A DNA stretch of 64,000 nucleotides from Nosema muscidifuracis (lineage: Eukaryota; Microsporidia; Nosematidae): the NCBI GenBank assembly GCA_028335825.1, contig JAIOKI010000009.1, positions 248,001-312,000 on the forward strand. The letters run 5' to 3'. The notes below the pieces were generated by a model that was not told the DNA's origin, ran no database searches, and saw only the letters and a list, made by a program, of their open reading frames with translations. Every line of letters starts with the position of its first letter. The first letter of the stretch is position 1. Shown here in pieces: positions 24,301 to 34,450 of this stretch. The position numbers and the translations under genes are program-made.

Positions 24301-25080
24301 ACTTGTTTTGAATTCAACAACCGTTTGTAGGATGTTGTCATCATTACCTTTTTTAGAACATCTCACTGCTCCACTTTTTCTTACCAAGGTCATTAAACCT
24401 GGTTTATTTTTACCTATGGCAGGTGTTTCCACTACCATATACTTTTCTAGTCTTCCAATAAAAGTGGATTTCTTCCATGTTTCTTGTAGACATAAAATTG
24501 ATGGTTTCTCTACTTTCAAAAGGATCTCTAAGTCTTCCTTCTTCCCATAAAGATGATTTATATTAAGACTACAAAGCTTAACTTTGTCAAGAGTCTTTAA
24601 CTTTTGTACCTGCTTAAACTTAGCTGGTTTTTCTTTTAACACATTAATGTTTAACTGCTTTAATGCATTAATAAAGTTGTCTTTTTGTACTTTCTTTACA
24701 GCAAAGAAAGTAAATGTTGTATCACGTCTGCGATGTCTTTTACTACCTACAATACAGTTATCTAAAACTGGATTAACTCTTGTAAGTTTCTTTTGTAACT
24801 CTGGAATCTTAATATGGCTTGCCAAGGCCTTTACTAAGCAGAGCTTCTTTTGTAAGCTGTTAAGCTTGATCTTTTTTCTTAAATTAAACATTACATTATA
24901 ATTTAAAGATTTTACTCCGAGGGATCTCGAATGACATTTACTTTTGATTTTAATAAGTTTGTAACTTAAATCAATACAAATACTTTTGTTGCTTCTAAGA
25001 AGCTTAAATAAAGAAGTTTTTTGATTCCTTAGAGTGAATCGTAATAAATCAATATTTAGAATTTTATTTTCAGGGACCAT
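21370..25080 (-). CDS. LINE ORF2: APE endonuclease and reverse transcriptase, left copy
   Basis: 1236 residues. Residues from about 165 to 390 form an AP-type endonuclease: LNIN, LQETW, VYVP, MGDMN, RIDTIF with Asp351, and GDH. The reverse transcriptase spans about 600-880, with YRGIAL, DFEKAYDNV, RQGCPCSP and the catalytic FADD at 832-835. A Cys-X2-Cys-X8-His-X4-Cys knuckle lies at 1142-1159. The enzyme would nick target DNA and prime reverse transcription of the element's RNA there. The ATG overlaps the end of ORF1 by 11 nt. All motifs that I can check are present, so this ORF2 looks intact, but the copy lacks most of ORF1. Compared with the right copy, five substitutions lie in residues 1-1077 and twelve in the last 159. 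Confidence 0.9.
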   Translation of the reverse strand: MVPENKILNIDLLRFTLRNQKTSLFKLLRSNKSICIDLSYKLIKIKSKCHSRSLGVKSLNYNVMFNLRKKIKLNSLQKKLCLVKALASHIKIPELQKKLTRVNPVLDNCIVGSKRHRRRDTTFTFFAVKKVQKDNFINALKQLNINVLKEKPAKFKQVQKLKTLDKVKLCSLNINHLYGKKEDLEILLKVEKPSILCLQETWKKSTFIGRLEKYMVVETPAIGKNKPGLMTLVRKSGAVRCSKKGNDDNILQTVVEFKTSTGWTKILVINVYVPQDRELKQLTLIKLINLLNIEKNKRCYKEIIVMGDMNCKDSTLKQKLVAGGLNPLINYNRVSGTRILSNGKVSKRRIDTIFRVLKQDSEKVTISQRWAVGDHLLLRRYITLPSPVVETSFTYNRKKMQDPLIEEKLSQLLNRKLFTIEELPRVLKEVCTTEKVYDKVKVRKGLPIKWKHINVYKRFRLATKQVLKQWNDANAFRYLTLKKEVEETRVKVRRERANLWAFNGINLYKSNRSRDFWKWLKGMSNTSVRLDNVCLQDEEGRAHNEQQKKLEIANKFYAKLATSTVDSDSIYNKSPLKEPPDDVTMEELIKATNNCGNNKAAGPDEIPTELYKVLLRPSLVDKKLPSFLVDEINKFITGASPPVYWSAADMVCLHKKGDETDINNYRGIALINTISKIYLKIINDRLTQFVDTNNILSPYQAGFRAGEECMNQVATLLEVVKRREFRSLKTYLCFIDFEKAYDNVSHELLFNKLQKYCIPEYLINTLKDIYGNTQMRIRIGGDTSSGYSYRKGVRQGCPCSPMLFNLFINDIFDDMTKVIVPRSTIAIPGLMFADDIVVFGDSKNDLELKIQQISKWAVDNQMKVNCNKSGILVWNTNTSYESEDISIDIDFGKICEVTEYRYLGVLIKRSTLEDHLVKDGAFRGKKALEALKPKLLNKSICIPFKGILIKNVLVPALMYGSELWGMSSTRSGRISRILRKAVRMIFWTKIVPLDRIMDEFCINRIQIQAALNRFRALRKWKHNKTIISEFVEQVPRAKKTTWSSRTRRWCKRYVGHDYESIDYKVAKQRIIEVLKGRKSYNTTIASSLAAQYGIFESQLKYILTQINKRQIRNYTKIRCNLIRWSSALANALRIPQYYREHCFLCEGEQENLEHFLLDCPSLSETRSLYENKITELNSLTLTKVERVKMIIGNINDIKTSPTGRKALLVRVEFLDKMIVQRYIIVQQKSRLHVSSE

Positions 25081-25477
25081 TAGCCTCCAGAATATCTTTT
25101 ATAGCTTCATCATCTAAAGCAAACTTTTTTAACATACTTGTCTCCAAATTATTAAGACATCGTACTATAACTTTTATAGACTTTTGCAGAGGAACAAAAG
25201 ACTTCCAGCTTTTTTTAATAACAGCAAGATCTGCTACTATTTTATCTTTATTATAAGACAAGAACTGTCTCAAGGCATTTGGCTCAGACAGGCATCTGAC
25301 TCCCTCAGCAATTCTACAAAGACTGTCTGCCACTCTCAGAACAGCTTCATATCTTACTAAAAGGATCGTCTTCCCACTGACATCTTTTATGTAAGGAATA
25401 TCTGATTCCTTAACACCTAGTATCTTAGCCCAGACAGCTAAATTTTTATGGCCCTCCCCTGATGGTAGACCTTCCAT
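25070..25477 (-). pseudogene. LINE ORF1 remnant (last 135 codons), left copy
   Basis: The frame is identical in protein sequence to residues 506-640 of the right-hand ORF1. Homology starts a few codons before the first Met, at about codon 500, where the sequence switches to the ORF2-derived patch. The N-terminal coiled-coil and basic regions are therefore missing. Translation from the Met at 25,477 would give only the C-terminal domain. Because the diverged ORF at 18,017 also keeps this domain, it may be the conserved core of ORF1. Confidence 0.85.
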
Positions 25478-25495
25478 TGTAACCAGCCGATACTT

Positions 25496-25538
25496 CGCAG
25501 AAGACCATCTAATTAAATTACACCTTACTTTAGTGTAA
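25496..25538 (-). repeat. 43-nt patch of LINE ORF2 at the 5' junction, left copy
   Basis: On the minus strand this 43-nt stretch matches the ORF2 segment encoding YTKxRCNLIRWS (52,495-52,537 in the right copy) with few changes. It sits between the LSU flank and the ORF1 remnant. The same patch occurs at 47,215-47,256 in the other arm. Confidence 0.75.
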
Positions 25539-25631
25539 ATTTGATTTTTGTTTGGGCAATTTACTTAAAAATATATTAAACTCACATTTCTTATTAACAA
25601 TCTTAACTATCAAAATTACATACACACCTAC

Positions 25632-25869
25632 ACTGTAATACAAAAAGCAGTAACCTCAAAATGTCGGCATACACCTTCATTCTTACAGTTCTGCTTAATA
25701 GAGTAGTATTCTCCCAAATGTATCTTTGAGCTACGCTTCAGGCTTAAGAGGCTTTCAGCCTTAATCGAAACGACGTAGCTAAGCAACATAACTTAATAGT
25801 TAATCGCACTACCAGTGGTCATCACTTAGAGTTCCTCTCGTACTATCAAAGTTCACTCAAAAATACTTA

Positions 25870-25911
<42 letters not shown>

Positions 25912-26346
25912 TCTCACGTTCCTCATTACCGGGTGAACAATCCAACACTTCGTAACATATACACTACGATGATCAGAAGAGACGACATCGAAGAATCAAA
26001 AAGCAGAGTCGCTATGATCGCTTGCCTGCTACAAGCCAGTTATCCCTGTGGTAACTTTTCAATCACCCAATACATAATGAATGTAATTGGGATCGCTAGG
26101 CCAAGGTTTCCCTACTAAATACAGTCATATGTATAAAGTAAAGCAGATTTATTCCCTTATAATAAACTGATGGTTACCATCCATCATTCATCTACCTTAG
26201 GACAGCTGTGTTACTTTTTAACAGCTGTACCGCCCCAGCCAAACTCCCCATATATCCAAATAAACAAATATTCAAACATACTAGTGGTTTCACAAATCAT
26301 CTCCCACCTCTCTACAATATACCGAATAATTATTAGAACATACTAA

Positions 26347-26378
<32 letters not shown>

Positions 26379-26477
26379 GATATACAACAAGCCCGTTCCC
26401 TTGTCTCGTGGTTTCACAAAATTGTAAGTAGGGACAGTAGGAATCTCGTTGCTCCATTCATGCGCGTCACCAATTAA

Positions 26478-26530
<53 letters not shown>

Positions 26531-28096
26531 ATTCGCTTACACAACTTTAACAATAAATGCACTGGGCAGAATTCACTTCTTGTAATACAAAAAGCTATGT
26601 TTTTAATAAACAGTCAGATTCCTTACATAGTAAAAGTTCTAGCATGCTAGAGCCAATCTTTATCCCAAGGTTACAGATCTAATTTGCCGAATTCCCTTAC
26701 TTACTTTAATTTAAAATATCTGTTATGATACAAAGACACCTGATGCGGTATAGGTACGGCTACACTACTTCTTTTTTATCAAGTATATATATATAACACG
26801 TATTTCTTATCATGACAATCCATACGTACACACAGTCTAATTCATTTTTCTTACACCGCTTATATACTGTCATCATCAAGTCGCCTTGCAGTAGTCAAGT
26901 GAAGAACTATTGATCTTCTTTGTTTTTACAATAACACCGACTCACTTCAATACCATTGAAAACCCTAGTCTATATCTATACAAATATATTGTTACTGCCT
27001 CCAAGATCGGCCCATTTGTTTCTTCCATATACATTCACACATATACTTCAATACAAACAAATTGCACAGCTACCTAAATACTCATATAGAAACATCTCAT
27101 AAAAGTAGTCATCTTCTTCCATTTTATACAATAATACATTCGGTAGGTACGTTGTAACACGTTTCTTAGCGGATTTCTACTTCCATAACAACCGCCCTAC
27201 TGTCTCAATGTATTCATCATATTTATGGTATACTGTCTACTACTTAGAATATTTAATGTTCCATAAGGTTCATCCCTTTTTGCACATCATTCTTACAATC
27301 ATGTGCCCACTAGTCATACAATAGATTCATTCTGTAAACCTAATCTACAGAAGACCATAGAATTAAAGATTTCTCATAGTCGAGACTATAACAGTGTCCT
27401 ACATCTATGTCCTATATACAATGACTGCTGTCCTGAGAGACATTTCGCTGTGAACCAGCTACCACACAGTTCGATTGGTCTTTCGCCACTATACACATCT
27501 TAAATCATCGATTTGCACGTCAGAATGATTATGGTCTTCCAATAAACTGTTGCTTATCTTCAACCAGAACATGCATAGTTCACTGTGTTTCGGGTCTTAT
27601 AGTTATAACTTGTCATATTAATAACGACTGAGCCATTATCTTGCTATAACTATAATCTCCTTGGTCCGTGTTTCAAGACGGGTCCTTAAACATAAGGCTG
27701 CCCCACACATTTTCACAAATTCCTTCGCAGTACTTATTTGCTATCGGTATGCCATTATATTTAACCTTAGATATCTCATTCTACCTGTATTCAGACTGCA
27801 CTACCAAGCAGCCCTACTCGCTGATACTTACTATTTTATTCAACTAACGAATATTGTATTCTGTACAAATAAGTAATAAAATAGTGATTTACATCTCCAA
27901 TAGGATTACAATCACGGGTTGCTTCTTGTTCACTCGCTGCTACTACAGAAATCCTGGTTAGTTTCTTTTCCTCCTTCTAATGATATGCTTAAGTTCAAAG
28001 GGTCCTCTATACACATCTGTATATATTCGGTAACAATGCTTTCGTATTCATCTACGACCTTCATCGCTGTGGCATCCTATTGATCCCATGTGTGGG
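25632..28096 (-). rRNA. Large-subunit rRNA with fused 5.8S segment, left unit
   Basis: Conserved LSU blocks read on the minus strand. There is a 5.8S-like start (CACAGCGATGAAGGTCGTAG near 28,060), continuing without a second spacer into TTGAACTTAAGCATATCATT near 28,000. The sarcin-ricin loop block AGTACGAGAGGAAC lies near 25,830-25,850. The absence of ITS2 and the length of about 2.46 kb are typical of microsporidia. Exact ends are estimates taken from where the two copies stop being well conserved. Confidence 0.93.
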
Positions 28097-28272
28097 TAAA
28101 ATAATAAATAATATATATTAGTATAACATATATATATATATAAATATATAATAATTATAATCTAATAAATATAAATATATTAGTATAATATAATAAATAT
28201 AAATTAGTATAATCTATATATATAAATATATAATGTATAATCTAACAATATTGTATAATAACTGTTACTCGA
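28097..28272 (-). other. ITS, left unit
   Basis: This spacer of about 175 bp between SSU and LSU is made almost only of TATA/AATA repeats. It is longer than the spacer of the right unit (about 140 bp) and does not align with it over much of its length, although the flanking rRNAs are nearly identical. Confidence 0.8.
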
Positions 28273-29508
28273 TATGATCCTGCTAATGGTTCTCCAACAG
28301 CAACCATGTTACGACTTATATCAGATCTAATACATCTTGTTCAAGTAGTTTACACTAATTTCACAACATATATCATCTTAGATAGCGACGGGCGGTGTGT
28401 ACAAAGAACAGGGACACATTCAATTCTACTTATTTAATAAAATTTACTAGCAATTCCAAGTTCAAATATCTCTTACAAAATATTATCCCATAAAGATTTA
28501 TATCTATTGTATTGCGCGTGCAGCCCAAAATGTCTGAGGGCATAACGGACCTGTTTTAATCCTTTCCTTCCTACACTGATTGTGTCTGTCTATAAGGGTC
28601 TCACGTCTTGTTGAAATTAATCAAAACTTCACAGCATCCATTGAAAACGGCCATGCACCACTATTATCATTCTCAAATAACATTCTCGCTGAATAATAAA
28701 ATATTGGTAAGTTACCTCGCGTTGAGTCAAATTAAGCCGCACAATCCACTCCTTGTGGTATTCTTCCGTCAATTTCTTTAATTTTCAATCTTGCGATCAT
28801 ACTATCCCCAGAGCCAAAAAACTCTAATTTCTATTATGTAATACAAATACTCATATCACATCGTCGGCATAGTTTACTGCTGGAACTACAATGGTATCTA
28901 ATCATCTTCGATCCTCCAGCTTACGTCCTTGTTCAAAAAATACATACAAGTGTACAGCTTTCGCTTCTGTTCGTCCAGTCAGGGTCGTCACATTTCATCT
29001 CTCTCCCAACTATACAGTACACCTCATATTGCTTCTTAAAAATAAACTACGGACTTTTTAACTGCATCAATCATCATACACACTCTTGGAACAAGTATTA
29101 CCGCGGCTGCTGGCACTTGATTTGCCCTCCAATTAATCACCTCATATGTTTTTACAATATGAAACAATATCTATTACTTCCCATAACTGCCTCAGACAAA
29201 ATCCATAGGTCAAGTTTCGCCCCTGCTGCAATCCTTAGACTTAGTAGCCGTCTCTCAGGCTCCTTCTCCGGAATATTACAAAGTAATACCGTTACCCGTT
29301 ACTGCCTTGTTAAGCCATTACCTTAACAACTAGCTGATAGGTCTCACTCTTACTGTATACAATTATCTACACTTTAACGTAGTTATCATCAATATACATA
29401 AAATAAAGTGAGTATTACTGAGCAGTCCATTTTTCAGATACTTCTTCAAAAACATGCATGGGTTAATCTTAGGGAATAGCGTCTACGTCAGGCAGAATCA
29501 ACCTGGTG
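28273..29508 (-). rRNA. Small-subunit rRNA, left unit
   Basis: The gene runs on the minus strand from CACCAGGTTGATTCTGCC at 29,508 to the end block GCAGGATCATA at about 28,273, 1236 nt. It contains the GCCAGCAGCCGCGGTAATAC block near 29,105 and the GTACACACCGCCCGTCGC block near 28,400. The short length is microsporidian. It differs from the right copy by at least two adjacent bases near 28,688 in an otherwise almost identical stretch. Confidence 0.95.
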
Positions 29509-30180
29509 TACATACAAAATAACATATCTACATTCTAGTCAGTATTAATCTAGTCTCAGAAATCTTAATCTCTCAATCAATCAGTGCAATATAACATACG
29601 AAAACTACAACATGAGTAATAAATAATTTAAATTATGTATTATTTAATCTACTAATAAATTAAATTGACAAATCAGAATTAATAATTAATTGCTGATTTA
29701 TGAAATTTGACAGGTTATATGTAGTGTGTTTGAGTGTACTAGTATGATATATATGTTGTATAAAAAGAGTTACAATCTGGTGGTTGTGTTGAACAACAGG
29801 AAGTTGATTGGAGTGTCCAGTTAAGGATTGAGAATGGTGACCATCCTGTGAACGTGCTGGGACGTTGGTTGTTGAAGTGATCGTGGTGATTACTTGTGTG
29901 AACAGTAATGTGAGACCGTAACGATGGTTTGGTTTGTGATGGGTTTTGTTACTTGAAGATGTAAAATATTGTATTGATGAAGTATGTATGCAACATTTAC
30001 TGAATGTATATTTATTCTTTGGTGATAATATATTAGATTTATTTCTTTGTGATGTAGATGGAATAGTTTGACTTTGTATAGTAACTACATTACTTTGTCA
30101 TGTATTGTTTATAGATCTGTTATTTACTAGTAATAGTCATTCTGTGAATTTGTATTGATCTTGGTATCTCATGTTATAAA
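29509..30180 (-). promoter_or_regulatory. rDNA upstream spacer, left unit (putative promoter/5' ETS)
   Basis: This is the mirror copy of 42,610-43,281. The part at about 29,700-30,030 is unlike the rest of the window: it is G-rich and C-poor on the plus strand, so C-rich and G-poor in the direction of rDNA transcription. The two arms match closely here but diverge in the AT-rich parts on either side. A TATA-like run lies about 240-260 bp upstream of the SSU. Position and conservation suggest the RNA polymerase I promoter and transcribed leader; no start site can be fixed. Confidence 0.45.
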
Positions 30181-30765
30181 AAGGCTTATGTATTTTGATT
30201 AATAATAAGAAGTAAACATCTAATTAAATTGAATATCTTTATTTCTTCAATGCTTTTGTTAATTTCTTCATTATTTTTCATCAATGCCTAAAAAATACAC
30301 TATCCTCTTTTTTGAAATCTTAACTCATCTAATTATCTTAATCTTACACCTTTTCTAATTTCAATATTTTAGCTTTTATTTATCGCTGTAAAATACTTTC
30401 TTAAATTTCTTTAGTTCTTCAATCTCTAATCCATTCACAAGTATTCTGTTCATTAATCTATAATCCTTATATACTAGTACTGTTGTTATCCATCATGTCT
30501 AATTCTGTTTGTGTTTTAATCTACTAAATTTAAAATATTCTTATTTTTTCACTTGTTTATCTTTCTGACCAAATCTCATTTATTATACTTACTGCTATTT
30601 CTTAATCATCCTTGATTTTTCTTTTCCTATTTCATCCCTTTCAATATTATCTACATTTTCAACAATTCTGGTTCTTCTTATAAATATCTCTCAAGATCTT
30701 CACATTCTTACATCTCTTAATGGCATATCATAAATCAATATTCTATATTATTATAATAATATTTA

Positions 30766-32300
30766 AGCCACTTGACCATATTCTTCAATTTTTATTTAAT
30801 GTTCTTCGTATTCACCATATATTCATCATAAATTATTAAGTAAGATAACATAAAGATTCTGTATTTTATAACTTTTAGATTCTTTGTTACAATTTTAAAA
30901 TTTCTATTTAATTTTAACGTTTCATTACTATAACAATAAATTATTGAATTACAAAAATTTTCATTTAATTAAATTACTTCACTTCTACTATTAAAAGTTT
31001 ATTATATTATCAATGTGAACTTGCTTTTACTAATACTTTAGATTCCCTATCACAATCTTAAGTTATAATAAAATTTATATCTGTCTTATTATATTATAAT
31101 ATTGATATTAATTTCATATCTACTATACCTTTCTTTAATCTATTTTTGATTGATAATGACTTGAATATACTTCTTTAACTAAATAAAGATTGAAAATATC
31201 TAAGTTAATACTGCTTGCGTAATATTATATTATCATTAATCAAATCTATCCTTATATATTTTTTAGAAAATGTTTTAATCGTTATTATTAGGTGTTTACT
31301 GTATTGATTAATAACTTAAATAAAGCTTCTTTTTCAGACACAGAGTAATTTCTTTTTTTTTGACTTTCAATTAGATTAAGAAACTTACACCGTATTTTTT
31401 CGTTATATTCTTGTGATAATATTGACTCACATCATATTTAAAGACATTTGTTATCAAAATCAAGGCTGTATTAATATCTGAAATTCTAAACAATACAAAA
31501 TGTATTTGTTTCATTATAATATGCAATTATCTTCAAGATATCTTGTTATCATAGCAATTCTTCATTTAGCTACTTGTTCTTTAAATTTTAGTATGTCATA
31601 TAATTCTTTTATATACAATGCACAATAATTTAATAGTCTCAATATCAGTCGTAATTCTTAATTAATGATATTATCTGTAATATGTGACACAAAAATTTAA
31701 TATTCACATTTCTTCTTATTTAATGCTTCCAAAACTAAAGTCACGTTCTTTTCATCATTCTTTACTCTCACACTAAAATGAGTATGTTATCTAAATATAC
31801 AACTACTATTTTATAGAAGAATTTACTTAATAAGTTATTCATTATTCTCTAAAATCTAACTTATTTATTCACCAAGTTCAATGGCATTTTAAAAACTCAG
31901 AAAGATCATCGTGTATGTAAAGCTATTTTATATCTACTAGAAACCATTATTTTACAATAATTTTACATTATAGTTCACCTATATTCTACGTATCTTTGAT
32001 CTTATTGTTATATGCTTATATTGTGAGATTCATATCGGCATCAGTAACTTCTAAACTTATCAGATTATTTGATTTTTTATAATAATATCTAAAATGTTCA
32101 AATTATATTTTGGGTTTTTCGTTTGTCTATGAATATCAGAAAAAATAATTATTTTTTTGTCAATTTTATTCTATCATTCATTGACTCTTTTTATTTTAAA
32201 TGGACCTTATTTTTTATTCAACTCTCTAAACTTATTGAAATGTTTTTTTTGCCATATGCTTTTCCTACATAAAAGAAAATGACTTTAGTTTTTTAACATA
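30766..32300 (-). mobile_element. Ty3/Gypsy-like pol relic (reverse transcriptase)
   Basis: On the minus strand at about 31,690-31,930 there is a decayed Ty3-type reverse-transcriptase run: a block like MPLNLVNK (from MPFGLVNA), then FYKIVVVYLDNILI at the position of the YLDD box, then a block like FLCHILQ. The relic continues towards 30,300 into the inverted-repeat arm. It is old and broken, with no LTR assigned. Confidence 0.6.
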
Positions 32301-32999
32301 TTTTGTCAATCATAAACTCTTCCTGCATACACTTCTTACTTCTTTTTCATAATTTTAATTTTTATGTTTTTATACAAGTTGTAATATTGTCTTTGATAAT
32401 CTTTAATGCGAATTCAAAAATAAAATATTTGAAGTTTGATTAGTTATACTGCTTTGTACAGATTTAAAAAGAAATATTACCCCTTATAATCTTTATTTAT
32501 ATATATTGTATTAATTAACAAATGAGATTCTTATTTTGATTTTTGCGAAAAAAATTATTATTGTCGTATCCTGTAAGCAAACTGTTGCTAGTGATAAAGA
32601 ATTTTATTATTATTTAAAATAATTTCCTTCAATATTTTTTGATGAATCAGTGAAGATTCCATTAGTTAGTTGGTTATCAATTAAGCAGAACAAGTTTTAT
32701 TAGAGATAATGAAATTATTTGGTTCTCACAAGAATCGAAAGGTCATTTCTTTCTTAAGCAAACCGATGACTTTTTATAAATTAAAAAACTTAATATAAAA
32801 CAGTTAAATTTCTTTTTTTATACCTTCCCCTAGTTTCTAAAAAAATATATGACTAAAAATATTAATATTGCAAAATTTATTAATTATCAAAACGTATAAA
32901 GTCTAACATTTTTTCAATTAAAATATCTCTAAAAAGTAATTTAAATCTAAAAACATAATTTTTCATAACAAAATATATTAAATTATTATTTCACATTAT
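32301..32999. other. AT-rich stretch without a recognisable gene
   Basis: No gene or element part can be recognised. It probably contains the 3' flank or terminal sequence of the DNA transposon remnant that follows. Confidence 0.45.
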
Positions 33000-33760
33000 A
33001 TTTCTTTTTATAACAGACCACATACTCTCAATAGTTTGTGTATTTGCATAAGTGTCTGTATCAGCAAAAAAACTGAATAATTTACAGTTTCATATCGAAA
33101 ACCTAAATCAGCACATATTTTTTAATGTTTAAATAACCTCGCCATATGTCTGTTAAATAGTTATACTCGATGCAATTTTTCTTCGAATTATCTCATTCAG
33201 TGTATTTTGCTAACAATATTAGACGATTTTGAAAAAAGTTGTGCAGCTGATCTATTACTCCATAGTGCATTGCCCAAACCTGATACTCAAGAAGTCTTTC
33301 TCGATGATACTTATTTTTAACTATATCAATTTCATATATTTCAACAATACATCCTTCACCACTAATTTGCTGTGAATAGAAAATTAGAAGCTAATTATCG
33401 AAGCGACCATACCACATTGTTATCACTAATTGAAAAAGATAATTCCATGGCTAAGGATCGATTTGAACTATATTTGCGCCACACACATAATATAATAAGA
33501 AGTTATTTTACGCTTAGATGTGCATGATGAAAAAATTTTGTTTGAGTAAACTGGAGTAATTCGAACATTTTTTATTACGCCTACGATAACAATGATATTT
33601 ATATAAGTCTTTGGTTTTAAACACTTACTGCACATTGGAAATTTTAGAATTTCTTGTTAAAATAAAACTCTATCAACAACTTTTCATTATAAGTAATATT
33701 TTTAAATCGAATTTAAACTTTAGATACTATAAAATTATTACTTTTTCAAAAAAGTGTGGA
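33000..33760 (-). mobile_element. Merlin/ISXO2-like DNA transposon relic
   Basis: Minus-strand reading with frame changes shows the ISXO2/IS1016 (Merlin) transposase core. It starts with GEGCIVEI near 33,340-33,362, followed by KYHRERLLEYQVWAMHYGVI. A TDIWRGY block lies near 33,133-33,155, then an F-RYETVNHS-like block, and the TIESMW block near 33,018-33,036. The acidic residue expected right after VEI is replaced by Tyr (VEIYEID), while the Asp of TDIW and the Glu of TIES are kept. Several frame changes make it dead. Merlin elements are known from microsporidia. Terminal inverted repeats and target duplications were not found by eye. Confidence 0.7.
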
Positions 33761-34149
33761 GAAGAGTAAAAAAGAAATTTAGCCATAAAATCCTTACCGT
33801 ATATTATTTATGAACATTTTGATAATTATATGCTGGGTATAAATATTTTATATTTAAACCAACAGCACCTCATTCAAAATTACCTGCTACTATAATATTT
33901 AGTTGAGAACCATATCTCTCGATCATCATTTTCCTATACTCACACTGTAAGCATTTTTCCTAGTATTCATGTAACTATTCTTTGCATCTTGTATTTAACA
34001 TATGTTTTCGTCTTAATGATCACCATATTCTTCTTTTTAAATATAAATTCATCTCTTCTATTGCTTTTCGTTTATTAATTTTTCATTTCTTCAAATTGCT
34101 CCTACTTTACTTTTTACGAGATCAGTGTATCAAAGATGCTATTCATATT
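33761..34149. other. AT-rich stretch without a recognisable gene
   Basis: Nothing recognisable. A 69-codon hydrophobic frame at 33,982-34,191 looks like chance. Confidence 0.45.
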
Positions 34150-34450
34150 TTTGAATGGAATGCATTGTTATACAAATTACAACTTTATTAATTTTTATCC
34201 TAATAGGCATCCTCTTGCATACTTCTACTAAGTCTTTCCACCACACCATCTGAAAAATGATAAAAATGCGTAATGTATTAGACTTTTACATTTTTTCTTT
34301 GGCACAACTTTTCATTTCTTTACTCAGATTCTTTTGATTAGTTTCATAAACTTATAACCCCAGAACAAGTACCCACATAATTAATTGATTACTGTTATAA
34401 TATAAGTTCTTTTTTATCGGTCAGATATATCAAATGTGACCTATTCACCT
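34150..34450 (-). mobile_element. Ty3/Gypsy-like integrase relic
   Basis: On the minus strand a block at about 34,210-34,265 reads SDGVVERLSRSMQEDA, like the NGVVERxNRTxxE motif of retroviral-type integrases. Further integrase-like reading extends to about 34,450. It is a broken fossil whose upstream part is probably decayed beyond recognition. Confidence 0.55.

Larger units (their letters stand above)
21017..25538 (-). mobile_element. rDNA-associated LINE, left copy (ORF1 truncated)
   Basis: This non-LTR retrotransposon lies about 90 bp downstream of the left LSU gene. In transcription order it has an ORF2-derived patch (25,538-25,496), the last part of ORF1, a full ORF2, a structured 3' UTR (21,369-21,040) and an A-rich tail ending at 21,017. 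Compared with the right copy it lacks about the first 499 codons of ORF1. Its ORF2 keeps Asp351, which is Asn in the right copy. The element is part of the left arm of the large inverted repeat. Confidence 0.85.
21017..30765. repeat. Large inverted repeat, left arm
   Basis: This arm matches the reverse complement of 41,998-53,230, taking LINE, LSU, ITS, SSU and upstream spacer in mirror order. The arms are nearly identical in LINE ORF2 and the rRNAs, variable in the ITS, and clearly diverged with small indels in the outermost spacer (30,190-30,765 against 41,998-42,610). Similarity ends at about 30,765. The left LINE lacks about 1.5 kb of ORF1 that the right arm has. Confidence 0.85.

Noticed and set aside
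23180-24901. Plus-strand frames of 77-105 codons opposite the left LINE ORF2 (and mirror frames at 49,336-52,161)
   Set aside because: They are antisense shadows of the long, motif-bearing ORF2.
28100-28260. Possible CRISPR-like or satellite array in the ITS
   Set aside because: It is simple TATA/AATA sequence without regular spacing of repeats and spacers.
25933-29326. Open frames of 61-71 codons on the strand opposite to the left rRNA genes (and the mirror frames at 43,464-46,819)
   Set aside because: They lie antisense to highly conserved rRNA and recur identically in both units only because the rRNA does.
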